Assembly (NCBI RefSeq): GCF_018873765.1
Contig: NC_057922.1
Span: 8,879,563 to 8,943,562, forward strand
Reading direction: 5' to 3'
DNA length: 64,000 nucleotides
Source of the DNA: Telopea speciosissima
Lineage: Eukaryota > Streptophyta > Magnoliopsida > Proteales > Proteaceae
A model generated the notes under the pieces. That model was not told the DNA's origin, did no database searches, and saw only the letters and a program-made list of their open reading frames with translations. Both the position numbers and the translations under genes were made by a program. Below, in pieces: positions 29,901-36,289 of the stretch. Every line of letters begins with the position of its first letter. The stretch's first letter is position 1.

Positions 29901-32900
29901 TCCTTAGTACTATTACCACTGGCTCTAATATAACAACTTTATTCAAGTCACGCCATAATAAGTCACTTGCAATGGTCTCTTGTGATGCCCTCCCTTCTTC
30001 TGAATTCAATCCCTGCCAACCAAACCATTGTTCACTTGCAAACAGAGACCTCAAACCGACCATTTTCGTTTGAAAGCTCTTGAATGCAATGTAATTGGTG
30101 GCAAATCAAGTGACACCAGGCCTCACTAAATCGCCATTGCATCTTTCCCTCAACATGGGTAATGCATAACCATGGTTATATACAACTGTGGTCACTTGTC
30201 TTGCCTTTCTGACCACACTTGCCACCAAAGTTTTCTTCTAGATGGTCCTTCAACATTAAATCAATGGAATGTGCTGCACGTGAAGTCCAAAAGAGGTGGA
30301 TACTCTTGCTTTTCTTGTTCATCAACTTCTCCCAGCCTTTTTAGGTCTATGGGCCCACCTTGGCTTCAGAGTCTCAATGTAGTCTTCCAACTCCTTTTTC
30401 TCCTTGAGTAAGTAGACATTCATCAACTCATATGGTGTGGGCCCCTTCAATCCTAGGCCAGCCCTTCCTGCAGCGTCAAGGAACATGATAGTATGTTCCC
30501 TATGCTACATTAGGTGGGATGCTATTATAGAACGTGAACTTGTTGACGGGATCCCATTCTTCATCTCGTTTACTACCATACATTTGCGGGATGGTTGGCT
30601 GGTAGGCATCTTGTTGCCTGAATATGGTGGGATCCTGCTGAAGAACGTGATCTGGAAAATGTACTCGTGGTCAGGTTGGGGGCCGTGGGGATTCCCTCAG
30701 ATTCTGTCTTGTGCTTCTCCTCCTCTCATCTTGTTGCACTGCCTTTGGTGCAGCTGAGTCAGATCCACCAGCTCCTCCTGCTTGCTCATATGCTCTCATA
30801 TTCTTAAAATGCAAATTTTGTCTACTAGCTGCCAAAGTCTGCTGGTAGATTCTCCACTCAAAACTCTGATTGGAAATCATCAGGAGGAGGCCTATATCTA
30901 GTATCATCTCCAATGACCTCTACACCAGGCCTCTCTAGCACTGCCTCATCTCTCTCTTTGTTGCCTTTCCCTCTCAAGTTTCCTTTCTCTTCCTCCTCTT
31001 AATTGCTTTGCTATGGCCTGTTGCACCTCCTAAGGAACATTGGTGCATTTGGCAACATCCTTATATCCATCAACCAAATGCTGCTTTAATCTGGTAGCTC
31101 CTCTAGAATTTAGCAACTTCCCACAATATCGATACTTGGATTTCTTTTTAACCTTCGACATTGGGGTTCCATATTACCATGCTATCTCACTGCGGTCCCC
31201 CATTGTGTACCAAATGTCTTACTTTTTACACTGTTGCATAAAAAAGCATGTATTAGTAACTATTGAAGACTTAAAGTAATGTATTAAAGACTTAAAGTAA
31301 TGTGTTAGTAACTATTACACATAATGTCAAACTACTAAAACAATTAAATAACTATCTCATATATATCCCCAACCCTATTATTTATTTCTTAATTAAAAAT
31401 TAAATTTAAAATTTCTATTAAAATTATTTATACCTTAAGTATGAAACATTATAATGGAATGTTGTATTTGACACCATTTTAATTTGGGCATATGGTACAT
31501 ATGTTGTACAAAATTTTCCAACAAAAACAGGTATTTTTCTTTAATATTTGATATTCTTTGCAAATTTTAATAATATTTTTATTGATTCTGAAAAATAAAA
31601 TAAAATATTTTATGGATGAAAAGAAAATGACTCCGTGAAGCCGAGGAGCATGCAAAGGTGTCCAACATACATGAATATCACTGCCAAACAATCACTATTG
31701 TACTATTTTTTAAATTTTTGTTCAAAAAAATCATTTTTGTTTTGCATAATATTTTAAAAAAATTTTGGACTTCATCGAGTGATAGATCAGCCAAAGTTAT
31801 GTAGAATATATTAAATTGACATGAATCTACCAAGGTTTGAACAATCTTTTTTGAACAAAATAGATTTGGGTAAAAAATGGTTTACCTTTAAAAAGTTCTT
31901 CAAAGTTGAGGTGAAAAATCACAAATCTTGCACTTTTGTAGCTGAATGATGTCTCCGGCAGATTCTACGTTGAAATCCAGGTGAAAAATGAAAAAGAAGC
32001 AGCTCACAAGCAAGTTCTACAGCTCTCGGTCGAGTTAGAGACGAGATCTCACCTCTCGGTTGATATATGACATTTTTATAAAGTGGTTTGGGTCGAAATC
32101 TCGGTCAAACCAAAATCTCGACCCGAGATCTCGACTCGATCGAGATTTCGACCAAGTTGGGTAATTCTGGGTTTCGACCTTCATCTCGTCTCGCCTTCTC
32201 AAAAAAGCGAGTTTTTAGTGGGATCTCGATGAGTTCTTGTAGCATGAGAAAAGCAGGTCAAAACAACACCTTTGTAAACATAGCACCAAGTTGACTGCCG
32301 GAGTTGACAAACGGAGCTGAAATAAGCTTCTGCGTGACTACATTTCTCAAAAAATGGCAATCAACCTCCATGCTTGATCCTCGTGGATTGCTAGCAATAT
32401 AAATCGCAGTTTGATTATCACAATACATCTTCACTTGTTGTAAAATAGGAAACCCCAACTCTTGTCGGAGAGACTTCAACCACATCAACCCTGCTATAGT
32501 ATGAGCCATAGCACTCGAGACGACATATTTTGGTACAATTAGGAACCATTTGTTGAAGCTTGGAAAGTGAAAAGTCTCCCAACCGGTAATGCCAATGAAG
32601 AGGTGAGGTGGCAGGAGAGGTAGCAAAAGCAGCCGTAGTAGTGGAGTCATCAACATTGTAGAGGCCATCCTTCTCACGTTCTCCACTAATCATCTTCCTT
32701 CTGGTGAAGGGGAAGACTTCCTTGAAAAATCACTAAGATTGGCTGATCAAATGAAAAGTAATTTCAAAAAACAAAGTTGCTGAAAAGTCTTCCAAAAACA
32801 GAGTACCGCCTGGACATATGGGGGAAAGCATTTGCTGGAAGTCAGCTACTTGAATCAAGGGGAAAAAATAAATCAAGTGTACCTCCTCTTGGGGTTAGTA

Positions 32901-34565
32901 AAACCCAAAAACTTGGGCATCATCTGCTGGCTGTTCATAAAGTAATTTGAGGTCTCTATCATCAAATAAAAGAGGAAATCAGAACCTGCCTCCAGCATCA
33001 TACTTGCAGAATTTTGATCCTAGTTGATTTCAGTTGACTGATCATTCTACGGAAACCAATATTTAGATAAAAGGAGCCCTAACTATTATGATATCACCAC
33101 CAACTAGGGCCCTATGTAGGTATTATGCAGCATAGGGTGCTGCAACCCTCAATCAGAGACTTCCGAGAATCATAGTTGTCAAGGCATCGCCTAGGCGTCC
33201 AGGCGCCTTGGTCGACTTGGTTGCCTTGGTCACCTAGGCGGACGCTTTGGGCGTCTAATTGGTGTCGCCTTGAATTTGGACCCTCTCCACTGCCTTGGGT
33301 CGCCGTGACAACTATGCCTGAGTTCTTCAAAACAGAATCTGAAGTTGGGGTCGTGTATCTAGGTAGCTCTGATACCATGTAAGTTGTTTAGTGCCTGAGA
33401 GAGTAAAAGGAGCAGAAAGAATGAGAAGAAGATGGAGAAGAGATGTTGAAGAAGAAGAGGTTGAGTGTTAGGTAGAAAATAAACTACTGCCAACCTCCCT
33501 ATTTATATTAGTAAAAACCAAACCGTAACAGTAATAGGAAACCAAACAACCTTATGGCAATAGTAAAGATTAATCTAGCTATACTAGGAAACTAAAAGTA
33601 ATGTAGATAAGAACTATCTAACTAAATAAGAGCCACCTAATTAGATAGAAACAAGATAAGAGAACCATCCACGGTATAGAGGTCCATGGACCCACATGAA
33701 CCTCCAACCGGTACTTTCTTTACAACTTATTTTATTGTTCTGTTTTGGACTTGTCCTCTATCCATATCCCTCTGCTACTGATCAAATGGCAAACTTGAGG
33801 TTGAGTTTTCAATGTGGCTGGTTTTCTTTCTTTAGTTATTTACAGTTTAATCTCCTCAAATGTCTTTCCTTGTGTTAGAAAAACTCTTTTTTTTTTTAAT
33901 AAATTAAAAGCAAGTAAATGTACGATGTGCACCAAGACATAATTTCTTGATTACCCTGATTACCTATTTTATTCCTGCAATTTCTTGATTTTTGACTTTG
34001 GGAGGTGATGAGCAAAATTGACATCTGTATTTGCCGATCCATGTAGCAGACCCCATTTAGCTGAGATTCTCCTATCTTGTTGGGCTATGCCTATTTCCTC
34101 TAACTTTCATTTTCACTTTCATTTTTCAATTTTTCTTTTTATTTTCCCTCTCTCATTTGTCATTTCCCATTTTCCATTTCTCATCTCCCATCTCTCTTTT
34201 CACATCTCTTCATTCCCCTTTTTATTTAAACCTCAGTTTTCCTTTGTCTTGTTTGGATCCATGTAGCCGACCCCATTAAGTTGGGATAAGGCTGAGGTTG
34301 TTGTTGTTATGATGACTCTTTTCTAACATGGTTCGATGTTCCGTCTGCATTCTAGTAAACTGAGGTTGCAGAGTTTGGTTTTGCACCCAAACATTAATTA
34401 ATTTAAAATCTTGTTGATTCTCCATATTTCAAGTGGTTTTCCCATTTGCTTACTTTTTATTCTTTCAGTGGAGGAGACTGCAGCCTTAAATTCAAGAGCC
34501 TCATGAATGAGATAATGAAAGCACCCTTGCTTTCTGAAAAATACAATTCCATTCGTTACGAGTGA
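1590..34565 (+). CDS. CAND1: CAND1, cullin-associated NEDD8-dissociated protein 1 (5' partial, 25 exons)
   Basis: CAND1 binds unneddylated cullin-RBX1 and drives exchange of SCF substrate receptors. I assembled exons by GT-AG boundaries and frame: 1590-1755, 1926-2055, 3112-3226, 3321-3478, 3567-3690, 5059-5109, 5184-5266, 9729-9813, 9898-9999, 10095-10193, 13549-13662, 13738-13821, 13890-14030, 17325-17417, 17502-17623, 17697-17859, 17944-18183, 20864-21112, 21197-21382, 21502-21648, 21802-21918, 26181-26349, 26870-26947, 27042-27180, 34469-34565. They sum to 3252 nt without frame break. Recognisable stretches are [29 protein letters not shown] (acidic insert), [40 protein letters not shown], the TIP120 C-terminal domain ([20 protein letters not shown]) and [22 protein letters not shown] repeats run throughout. 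About 140 residues expected in a ~1220-residue plant CAND1 are missing because the window starts in an intron. Introns 7, 10, 13, 17, 21 and 24 are 2.7-7.3 kb and transposon-filled, yet every coding exon is intact. Confidence 0.97.
2239..2520. mobile_element. hAT-like non-autonomous element, 282 bp
   Basis: The element lies in CAND1 intron 2. The flanks are perfect 8-bp direct repeats GATATATA (2231-2238 and 2521-2528). It starts CAAGGTTTGAAAAC and ends TTTTGAACTATT, so the ends are roughly inverted. The interior is rich in the words ACCGAAA and GAAATTTCGG, shared with the elements at 11314 and 18892. Non-coding. Confidence 0.75.
2596..2647. repeat. Fragment of CATAGTTGTCAAGGC-type element
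   Basis: CATAGTTATCATGGCACC at 2596 followed by GGCCAGGCGCCTAAGGC matches the left end of the elements at 4769, 23289 and 33171. No matching right end or duplication is visible, so this is a truncated copy. Confidence 0.5.
2648..3111 (+). other. Remainder of CAND1 intron 2, nothing recognised
   Basis: AT-rich intron sequence ending in TTTTTTCAG at 3103-3111. No ORF, repeat or RNA gene is recognised. Confidence 0.7.
4077..4276. mobile_element. hAT-like non-autonomous element, 200 bp
   Basis: The element lies in CAND1 intron 5. It is flanked by 8-bp duplications CATGTGTA (4069-4076) and CACGTGTA (4277-4284), one mismatch. It ends TTCCTTGAACCTTG. The interior repeats GATCCGATT and GGCTGATTCCGG motifs like the element at 22483. 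Non-coding. Confidence 0.72.
4489..4947. mobile_element. hAT-like element with a second element nested inside
   Basis: The left end CATGGTTCAAGGAATCGG (4489) and right end CCTAGTTCTTAAACCTTG (4947) are approximate inverted repeats. Near-identical words CTTCTGAC and CTTTTGAC flank it, offset by one base, so the target-site duplication is imperfect. It is interrupted by the 116-bp element at 4769-4884. Boundaries are less certain than for the inner element. Confidence 0.5.
4769..4884. mobile_element. MITE, 116 bp, CATAGTTATCA termini
   Basis: Termini CATAGTTATCA and TGATAACTATG are inverted repeats. Flanking 8-bp duplications are CTTCTGGC (4761-4768) and CTTCTGAC (4885-4892), one mismatch, as expected for hAT. 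The interior has CAAGGCGAC words shared with the elements at 23289 and 33171. Confidence 0.8.
5622..7040 (+). mobile_element. RTE-type LINE, 5'-truncated and decayed
   Basis: The element lies in CAND1 intron 7. Reverse-transcriptase words in broken frames run in family order: [41 protein letters not shown] (active-site region FAND in place of FADD), then the C-terminal [35 protein letters not shown] and [10 protein letters not shown]. The 3' end carries the RTE terminus CCCATTTAGTTGGGATAAGG and a GTTGTT tail at 7003-7040. Frameshifts and stops make it dead. The 5' half is missing, typical of target-primed reverse transcription. It is in sense orientation to CAND1. Confidence 0.88.
7576..8196. 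mobile_element. hAT-like non-autonomous element, 621 bp
   Basis: Perfect 8-bp duplications CTAAGAAC flank it (7568-7575 and 8197-8204). It starts CAAGGTTCTAAAACTCGG and ends GAGATTTTGAACTTTG, approximate inverted repeats. Subterminal blocks are full of GATCTCGGCGAG and CTCGAGATCTCGG words also found at the ends of the 4.26-kb hAT at 27987-32246. It is non-coding and is a candidate deletion derivative of that element. Confidence 0.85.
8205..9728 (+). other. Remainder of CAND1 intron 7, nothing recognised
   Basis: T-rich intron sequence ending in TTTGCAG at 9722-9728. The ORFs here have no recognisable family and atypical composition. No RNA gene or repeat is recognised with confidence. Confidence 0.6.
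11051..11226 (+). mobile_element. Au-type SINE with target-site duplication
   Basis: A tRNA-derived SINE in CAND1 intron 10. Visible parts are the A-box region CCTTGGTGCAACTG, the B-box-like GGGTTCAAGTC, GGGGTAAGGCTGCGTGCAT and the end GGGAGCCTCTTGCACTGG, followed by a short T tract. Near-identical 13-bp flanks AAGTGTTTAGTAG (11038-11050) and GAGTGGTTAGTAG (11227-11239) look like its duplication. It begins with a run of ten or more G. Confidence 0.88.
11314..11580. mobile_element. hAT-like MITE, 267 bp, long terminal inverted repeats
   Basis: Perfect 8-bp duplications ATAGTCAG flank the element (11306-11313 and 11581-11588). The left end CATAGTACTAAAACTCGTTT is the inverted match of the right end AAACGAGTTTTAATACTATG with one mismatch. 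The interior consists of TCTCGGTC, AAATTTCGG and ACCGAAAC words. Non-coding; one of the best-defined elements in the window. Confidence 0.9.
12697..12870 (+). mobile_element. Au-type SINE (second copy)
   Basis: AACCTTGGTGCAACGG (A box), GGTTGCGGGTTCGAAAC (B box), GGGGTAAGGCTGCGTACAT and GTAGCGGGAGCCTTGTGG follow in the Au-SINE order. It lies in the same intron as the copy at 11051. Its flanks were not resolved into a clean duplication. Confidence 0.83.
12935..13384. repeat. hAT-like repeat with GAAACGATACCGAAA words (left end unresolved)
   Basis: The right half, from about 13080, is rich in GAAACGATACC, CGAAACC and GATTTCCACGAAATC words and ends CGAAACCTCGTACCATG at 13384, the same type of end as its relatives. 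The left end and target-site duplication were not found. Confidence 0.5.
14931..14967. repeat. (AC)n(AT)n microsatellite
   Basis: About ten AC dinucleotides run directly into about nine TA dinucleotides in CAND1 intron 13, immediately 5' of the RTE LINE remnant. Confidence 0.95.
14975..16592 (+). mobile_element. RTE-type LINE remnant, two adjoining pieces
   Basis: Intron 13 contains a second sense-oriented RTE copy. Words in order are [87 protein letters not shown] and [16 protein letters not shown]. Several in-frame stops are present. A first 3' terminus (TGACCCCATTTTGTTGG) occurs near 16340; then another RTE piece ([13 protein letters not shown]) runs to a second terminus CCGTTAAGTTGGGATAAGG with a GTTGTT tail at 16590. 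Dead element. Confidence 0.85.
15620..15687. repeat. 34-bp tandem duplication inside the LINE
   Basis: CTATGGAGATCAACCTTGG...AAGGTCTGA occurs twice head to tail (15620 and 15654) with one visible mismatch. It shifts the LINE frame and must postdate insertion or have arisen in the source copy. Confidence 0.9.
16600..17324 (+). other. Remainder of CAND1 intron 13, nothing recognised
   Basis: The segment contains a run of about 14 G near 17156 and ends in a polypyrimidine-poor ACTACAG acceptor at 17324. Two overlapping open frames at 16646-17186 have no family resemblance and are probably chance. Confidence 0.5.
18330..18891 (-). repeat. Ty1/copia-like remnant with primer-binding site and LTR edge
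   Basis: GCTCTGATACCA at about 18803-18814 is the reverse complement of the initiator-Met tRNA primer-binding site TGGTATCAGAGC. It abuts TGTAAATAATAAG at 18815, the expected LTR edge for a minus-strand element. Upstream, 18412-18540 holds degenerate tandem copies of a CTCCAAAACCCTGACAAG unit. The LTR appears to be interrupted by the element at 18892. No coding domain is visible. Confidence 0.55.
18892..19320. repeat. hAT-like repeat, right end unresolved
   Basis: It starts CATGGTTCAAAATCTCGCG, the family left end, and carries ATATTTCGGATATCTCG and AATTTCGGTC words. The right side contains the self-complementary CTAGCGCTAGCGCTAGCG near 19287, but no matching terminus or duplication was seen. 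Confidence 0.5.
19591..20513. repeat. Tandem duplication of intron sequence (about 174 bp unit)
   Basis: GTAGCAACTTAACTCGGGAG...GAGCAGAGAATTTC (19591-19764) is repeated from 19765 (GTAGCAACTCAACTCGAAG) and completed at 20470-20513 (GAGTAGAGAATTTT). The second copy is split by the L1 fragment at 19892-20462. Confidence 0.75.
19892..20462 (-). mobile_element. L1-type LINE fragment, 571 bp, with target-site duplication
   Basis: The minus strand encodes [16 protein letters not shown] and TSTIWKKAL, matching the C-terminal zinc-binding RVT domain of plant L1 LINEs, then [17 protein letters not shown] tract at 19892-19901 is the poly(A) tail on the minus strand. CCTATAG flanks both ends (19885-19891, 20463-20469). 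It is strongly 5'-truncated, with stops in frame. Confidence 0.85.
22483..22635. mobile_element. hAT-like MITE, 153 bp
   Basis: Perfect 8-bp duplications TTGATGCC flank it (22475-22482 and 22636-22643). It starts CATGGTTGAACAAATTGG and ends GGGTTTTTACACCCTG. The interior consists of GATCGGATT, GGCCGAT and AATCGGCC words. It lies in CAND1 intron 21. Confidence 0.85.
23289..24419. mobile_element. hAT-like non-autonomous element, 1131 bp, with simple-sequence core
   Basis: The left end CATAGTTGTCAAGGCG and the right end ACGTCTTGACAACTATG are inverted repeats. Flanking 8-bp words are CTTCTATA (23281-23288) and CTTCTGTA (24420-24427), one mismatch. The interior is largely expanded GAAGAAGCAGCAGCA sequence (about 23515-24010) with A and G homopolymers and codes for nothing recognisable. 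It appears to be a long relative of the 116-bp element at 4769. Confidence 0.85.
24826..25240 (+). repeat. LTR-like segment with a 4 x 20-bp minisatellite
   Basis: Four head-to-tail units at 25041, 25061, 25081 and 25101 each contain AGTGGTCAT(G/A)TGA. They are followed by CTCTATAAGTTCAGCC, which could be a TATA-like motif. The surrounding sequence resembles promoter parts of plant LTRs, but no partner LTR or primer-binding site was found. The minisatellite is certain; the LTR label is a guess. Confidence 0.5.
27987..32246 (-). mobile_element. hAT transposon, 4260 bp, decayed transposase
   Basis: Perfect 8-bp duplications AGAAAAGC flank it (27979-27986, 32247-32254). The left end CAAGGTGCAAGAAGAACTCG and the right end GAGTTCTTGTAGCATG are imperfect inverted repeats. 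Minus-strand coding remnants are a BED-type zinc finger near 31180-31030 ([19 protein letters not shown], with the usual first cysteine replaced by tyrosine) and the C-terminal dimerisation region near 29600-29350 ([39 protein letters not shown], then [14 protein letters not shown]). Stops interrupt this region (TAG after RVLA, TAA after KLGH). An acidic and glycine-rich tail follows to about 28970. The transposase is inactive as read. Confidence 0.88.
33171..33316. mobile_element. MITE, 146 bp, inside the copia element
   Basis: The left end CATAGTTGTCAAGGC and the right end GCCGTGACAACTATG are inverted repeats. The interior has GCGCCTTGG, CACCTAGGCGGACG and GCCTTGGTC words, as in the elements at 4769 and 23289. 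The flanking 8-mers do not clearly match. Confidence 0.75.
34030..34315 (+). mobile_element. RTE LINE 3' terminus
   Basis: A CT-rich stretch ends in GATCCATGTAGCCGACCCCA, TTAAGTTGGGATAAGG and a GTTGTTGTT tail at about 34315. This is the same 3' end as the LINE remnants at 5622 and 14975, with no coding left. Confidence 0.8.
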
Positions 34566-35280
34566 AGGGCTTTCCAGTTCCTGACATGGTTGTGTGAAAT
34601 GGTGACGGAAAAGAGATGCTGTCATCATCAACGTAAATGCGGCCAGAGAATCTTCTTCAGTGTGGCATGAGGCTTGAATACCCTTACTCCGCCCTCGCTC
34701 CCTTGTTAGTTAATCTTTGGCGCATAGGTATATACCCATAAAAAGGAGGAGAAACTGAATATTGAATTTCAGTTTTGGATGGGGAGAACAAAGAAAATAG
34801 GGGGCGATTTGATGGTGCTTTTTCTGTAAATGGTTTAGTGCTCTTCCTCCCCCGGCCCCTCTTCCCATACACACCCCCACCCCTCCCCCAAAAAAAAAAA
34901 GAGAGGAAAACATTTGTTGTGGTTCTGTAACATATTTTTCGAAGATATTTTATATATATTTTTTAAAATTTTGGTTTCTGTTTTCTCAAATGCAAAGATT
35001 AACCCCCCCCCCCCCCAAAAAAAAATTACTATTTCAACTATGGTGCATTCGCATTAAGTTGATCATTTTTCATATATTTTTGGTTACATGCTTCCTCTTT
35101 GCCTGCTCGGTGCAAGTACCTTTGATGGCAACAGCAGTGATTATGAGAGGGAAATGATGGAGATGCTACGGGCAATTAGACAACTTGTAGGCAATTACCT
35201 TTAGGTCAAATTAGTTAGCATTTGTGTTGATAACTTGAAATTGACAGTAACCCAGTGAACCGAACTGTTGGGACGTGTAA
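34566..35280 (+). other. CAND1 3' UTR and downstream, end unresolved
   Basis: Sequence after the CAND1 stop (TGA 34563-34565). It has A runs near 34890 and a 14-C run at 35003-35016. No canonical AATAAA could be assigned as the poly(A) signal, so the end is uncertain. Confidence 0.4.
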
Positions 35281-35324
35281 CAACGTTTACATTGGTTATG
35301 CATCACTTTATTGTGTCTCTATAA

Positions 35325-35510
35325 AAAAAAGAGTGTCCCCAGTGCATGAGGCTCCTTCTAGTGCTGGGTTCTGAAGGGCAAATGTACTCAGCCTTACCCC
35401 TGCTATGTGGAGTGCCTGTTCCATCTTGTTCCTCACCTGTTGTCATTTTAGCCATTGTTATGTCCCAAAGAAATACCCACCTTTCAGATGAAATAGTGGT
35501 TGGCGAGGAC
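35325..35510 (-). mobile_element. Au-type SINE remnant
   Basis: The minus strand reads AGCAGGGGTAAGGCTGAGTA, then ACATTTGCCCTTCAGAACCC and AGGAGCCTCATGCACTGGG, the 3' half of an Au SINE. The A and B boxes are too diverged to identify. Confidence 0.6.
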
Positions 35511-36155
35511 AATGTACCTTGGTCTAGATTGGTGTTGGTGTTTGCAGTTAAGACCAGTGAATATCCCCAAGGGGACGTTTGGTTCGCATTGAAGTGAAAG
35601 CAAATTGCAAAGATTATTTTTTGTGGGGGGAAGGTGGGGAAGTTTTTGCAATCCTAGACTAGATGAGGAACAAGAGTTCTCAAACGTGAAACCTCGTAGG
35701 GGCTAGGTTCTACTGCATTATCAGCTGTCCTCAATTGCAACGAATTAGAAATCCCAAAAGAAATTTTCAACTGGGGTGTTTGGTTGATGCAGAGTGATAT
35801 GAAATAAGATGGGGACCATAACATATGGATGGTATGAGGTGAAGATTTGTGCTACTACTGAATGAAAATTGAAGTTATATAAAGTAATTGCATATTAGAA
35901 GTAACATAAAGTGATCACATTTACTTCCTTTTGAACTGTCTAGGAAAGCTTTCCTACACTGGGCTGTGCAAAAAGAATTAGGCATTAGAATTAAGCTATT
36001 AGTGCTGAATATATCAACATTACCAACAAAAATATAAGGTGTTTTTGGGTGTTCACCAAGGATGTTGGCAATCCTTGATCCCACTGCATCCATCGAATGC
36101 CAGGTATTCGCTGAAGCCCCATATCTTGAACACAATATATTTAAGGGAAAAATAA
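35511..36155. other. Intergenic, nothing recognised
   Basis: No supportable ORF, RNA gene or repeat was seen between the SINE remnant and the inverted-repeat element at 36156. Confidence 0.5.
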
Positions 36156-36289
36156 CTGTCTGGGAGTGTGTCCTACGCCCTCATCCTCATGAGTCTCTCT
36201 CCTCCCCATATGAAAAGACACTTCTGTCCCCTTGTTTTGAGGAGAGATATACACATGGGAGTGCTGGTGTAGACCACACTCCCGGACAG
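36156..36289. mobile_element. MITE, 134 bp, CTGTCTGGGAGTGTG termini
   Basis: The left end CTGTCTGGGAGTGTG and the right end CACACTCCCGGACAG match as inverted repeats at 14 of 15 positions. The interior reads CCTACGCC...CATGGGAGTGCTGGTGTAG. Relatives occur at 51700 and 51925. The target-site duplication is not clear, so the superfamily is undecided. Confidence 0.8.

Larger units (their letters stand above)
27701..33694 (-). mobile_element. Ty1/copia retrotransposon, internally deleted, split by a hAT
   Basis: The direct-repeat LTRs are 27701-27955 and 33378 to about 33694, both starting TGTAAGTTGTTTA on the plus strand. Both contain CTATTTATA (TATAAATAG on the minus strand). The right copy has about 62 extra bases. 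The primer-binding site is the reverse complement of GCTCTGATACCA (33366-33377), abutting the right LTR, so transcription would run leftward. Minus-strand coding remnants are a GAG-pre-integrase stretch ([19 protein letters not shown], about 32540-32620), then the RNase H end ([38 protein letters not shown]). The polyprotein tail SKLGM is at 27956-27975, beyond the hAT. Integrase and reverse transcriptase are absent. No 5-bp target duplication was found. Confidence 0.85.
27181..34468 (+). other. Last CAND1 intron, 7.3 kb, nested transposons
   Basis: The intron opens with GTTTGGT after ATAAG and closes with TTCTTTCAG. It contains a Ty1/copia derivative (27701-33694), a hAT inside that, a small MITE also inside it, and an RTE 3' fragment (about 34030-34315). 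A (CAGA)n-like stretch occurs near 27400. The exon after it encodes only the last 32 residues of CAND1. Confidence 0.93.

Noticed and set aside
29642..31020. Additional host exons inside the last CAND1 intron
   Set aside because: The frames fall within the hAT and are consistent with decayed transposase; none continues the CAND1 reading frame.
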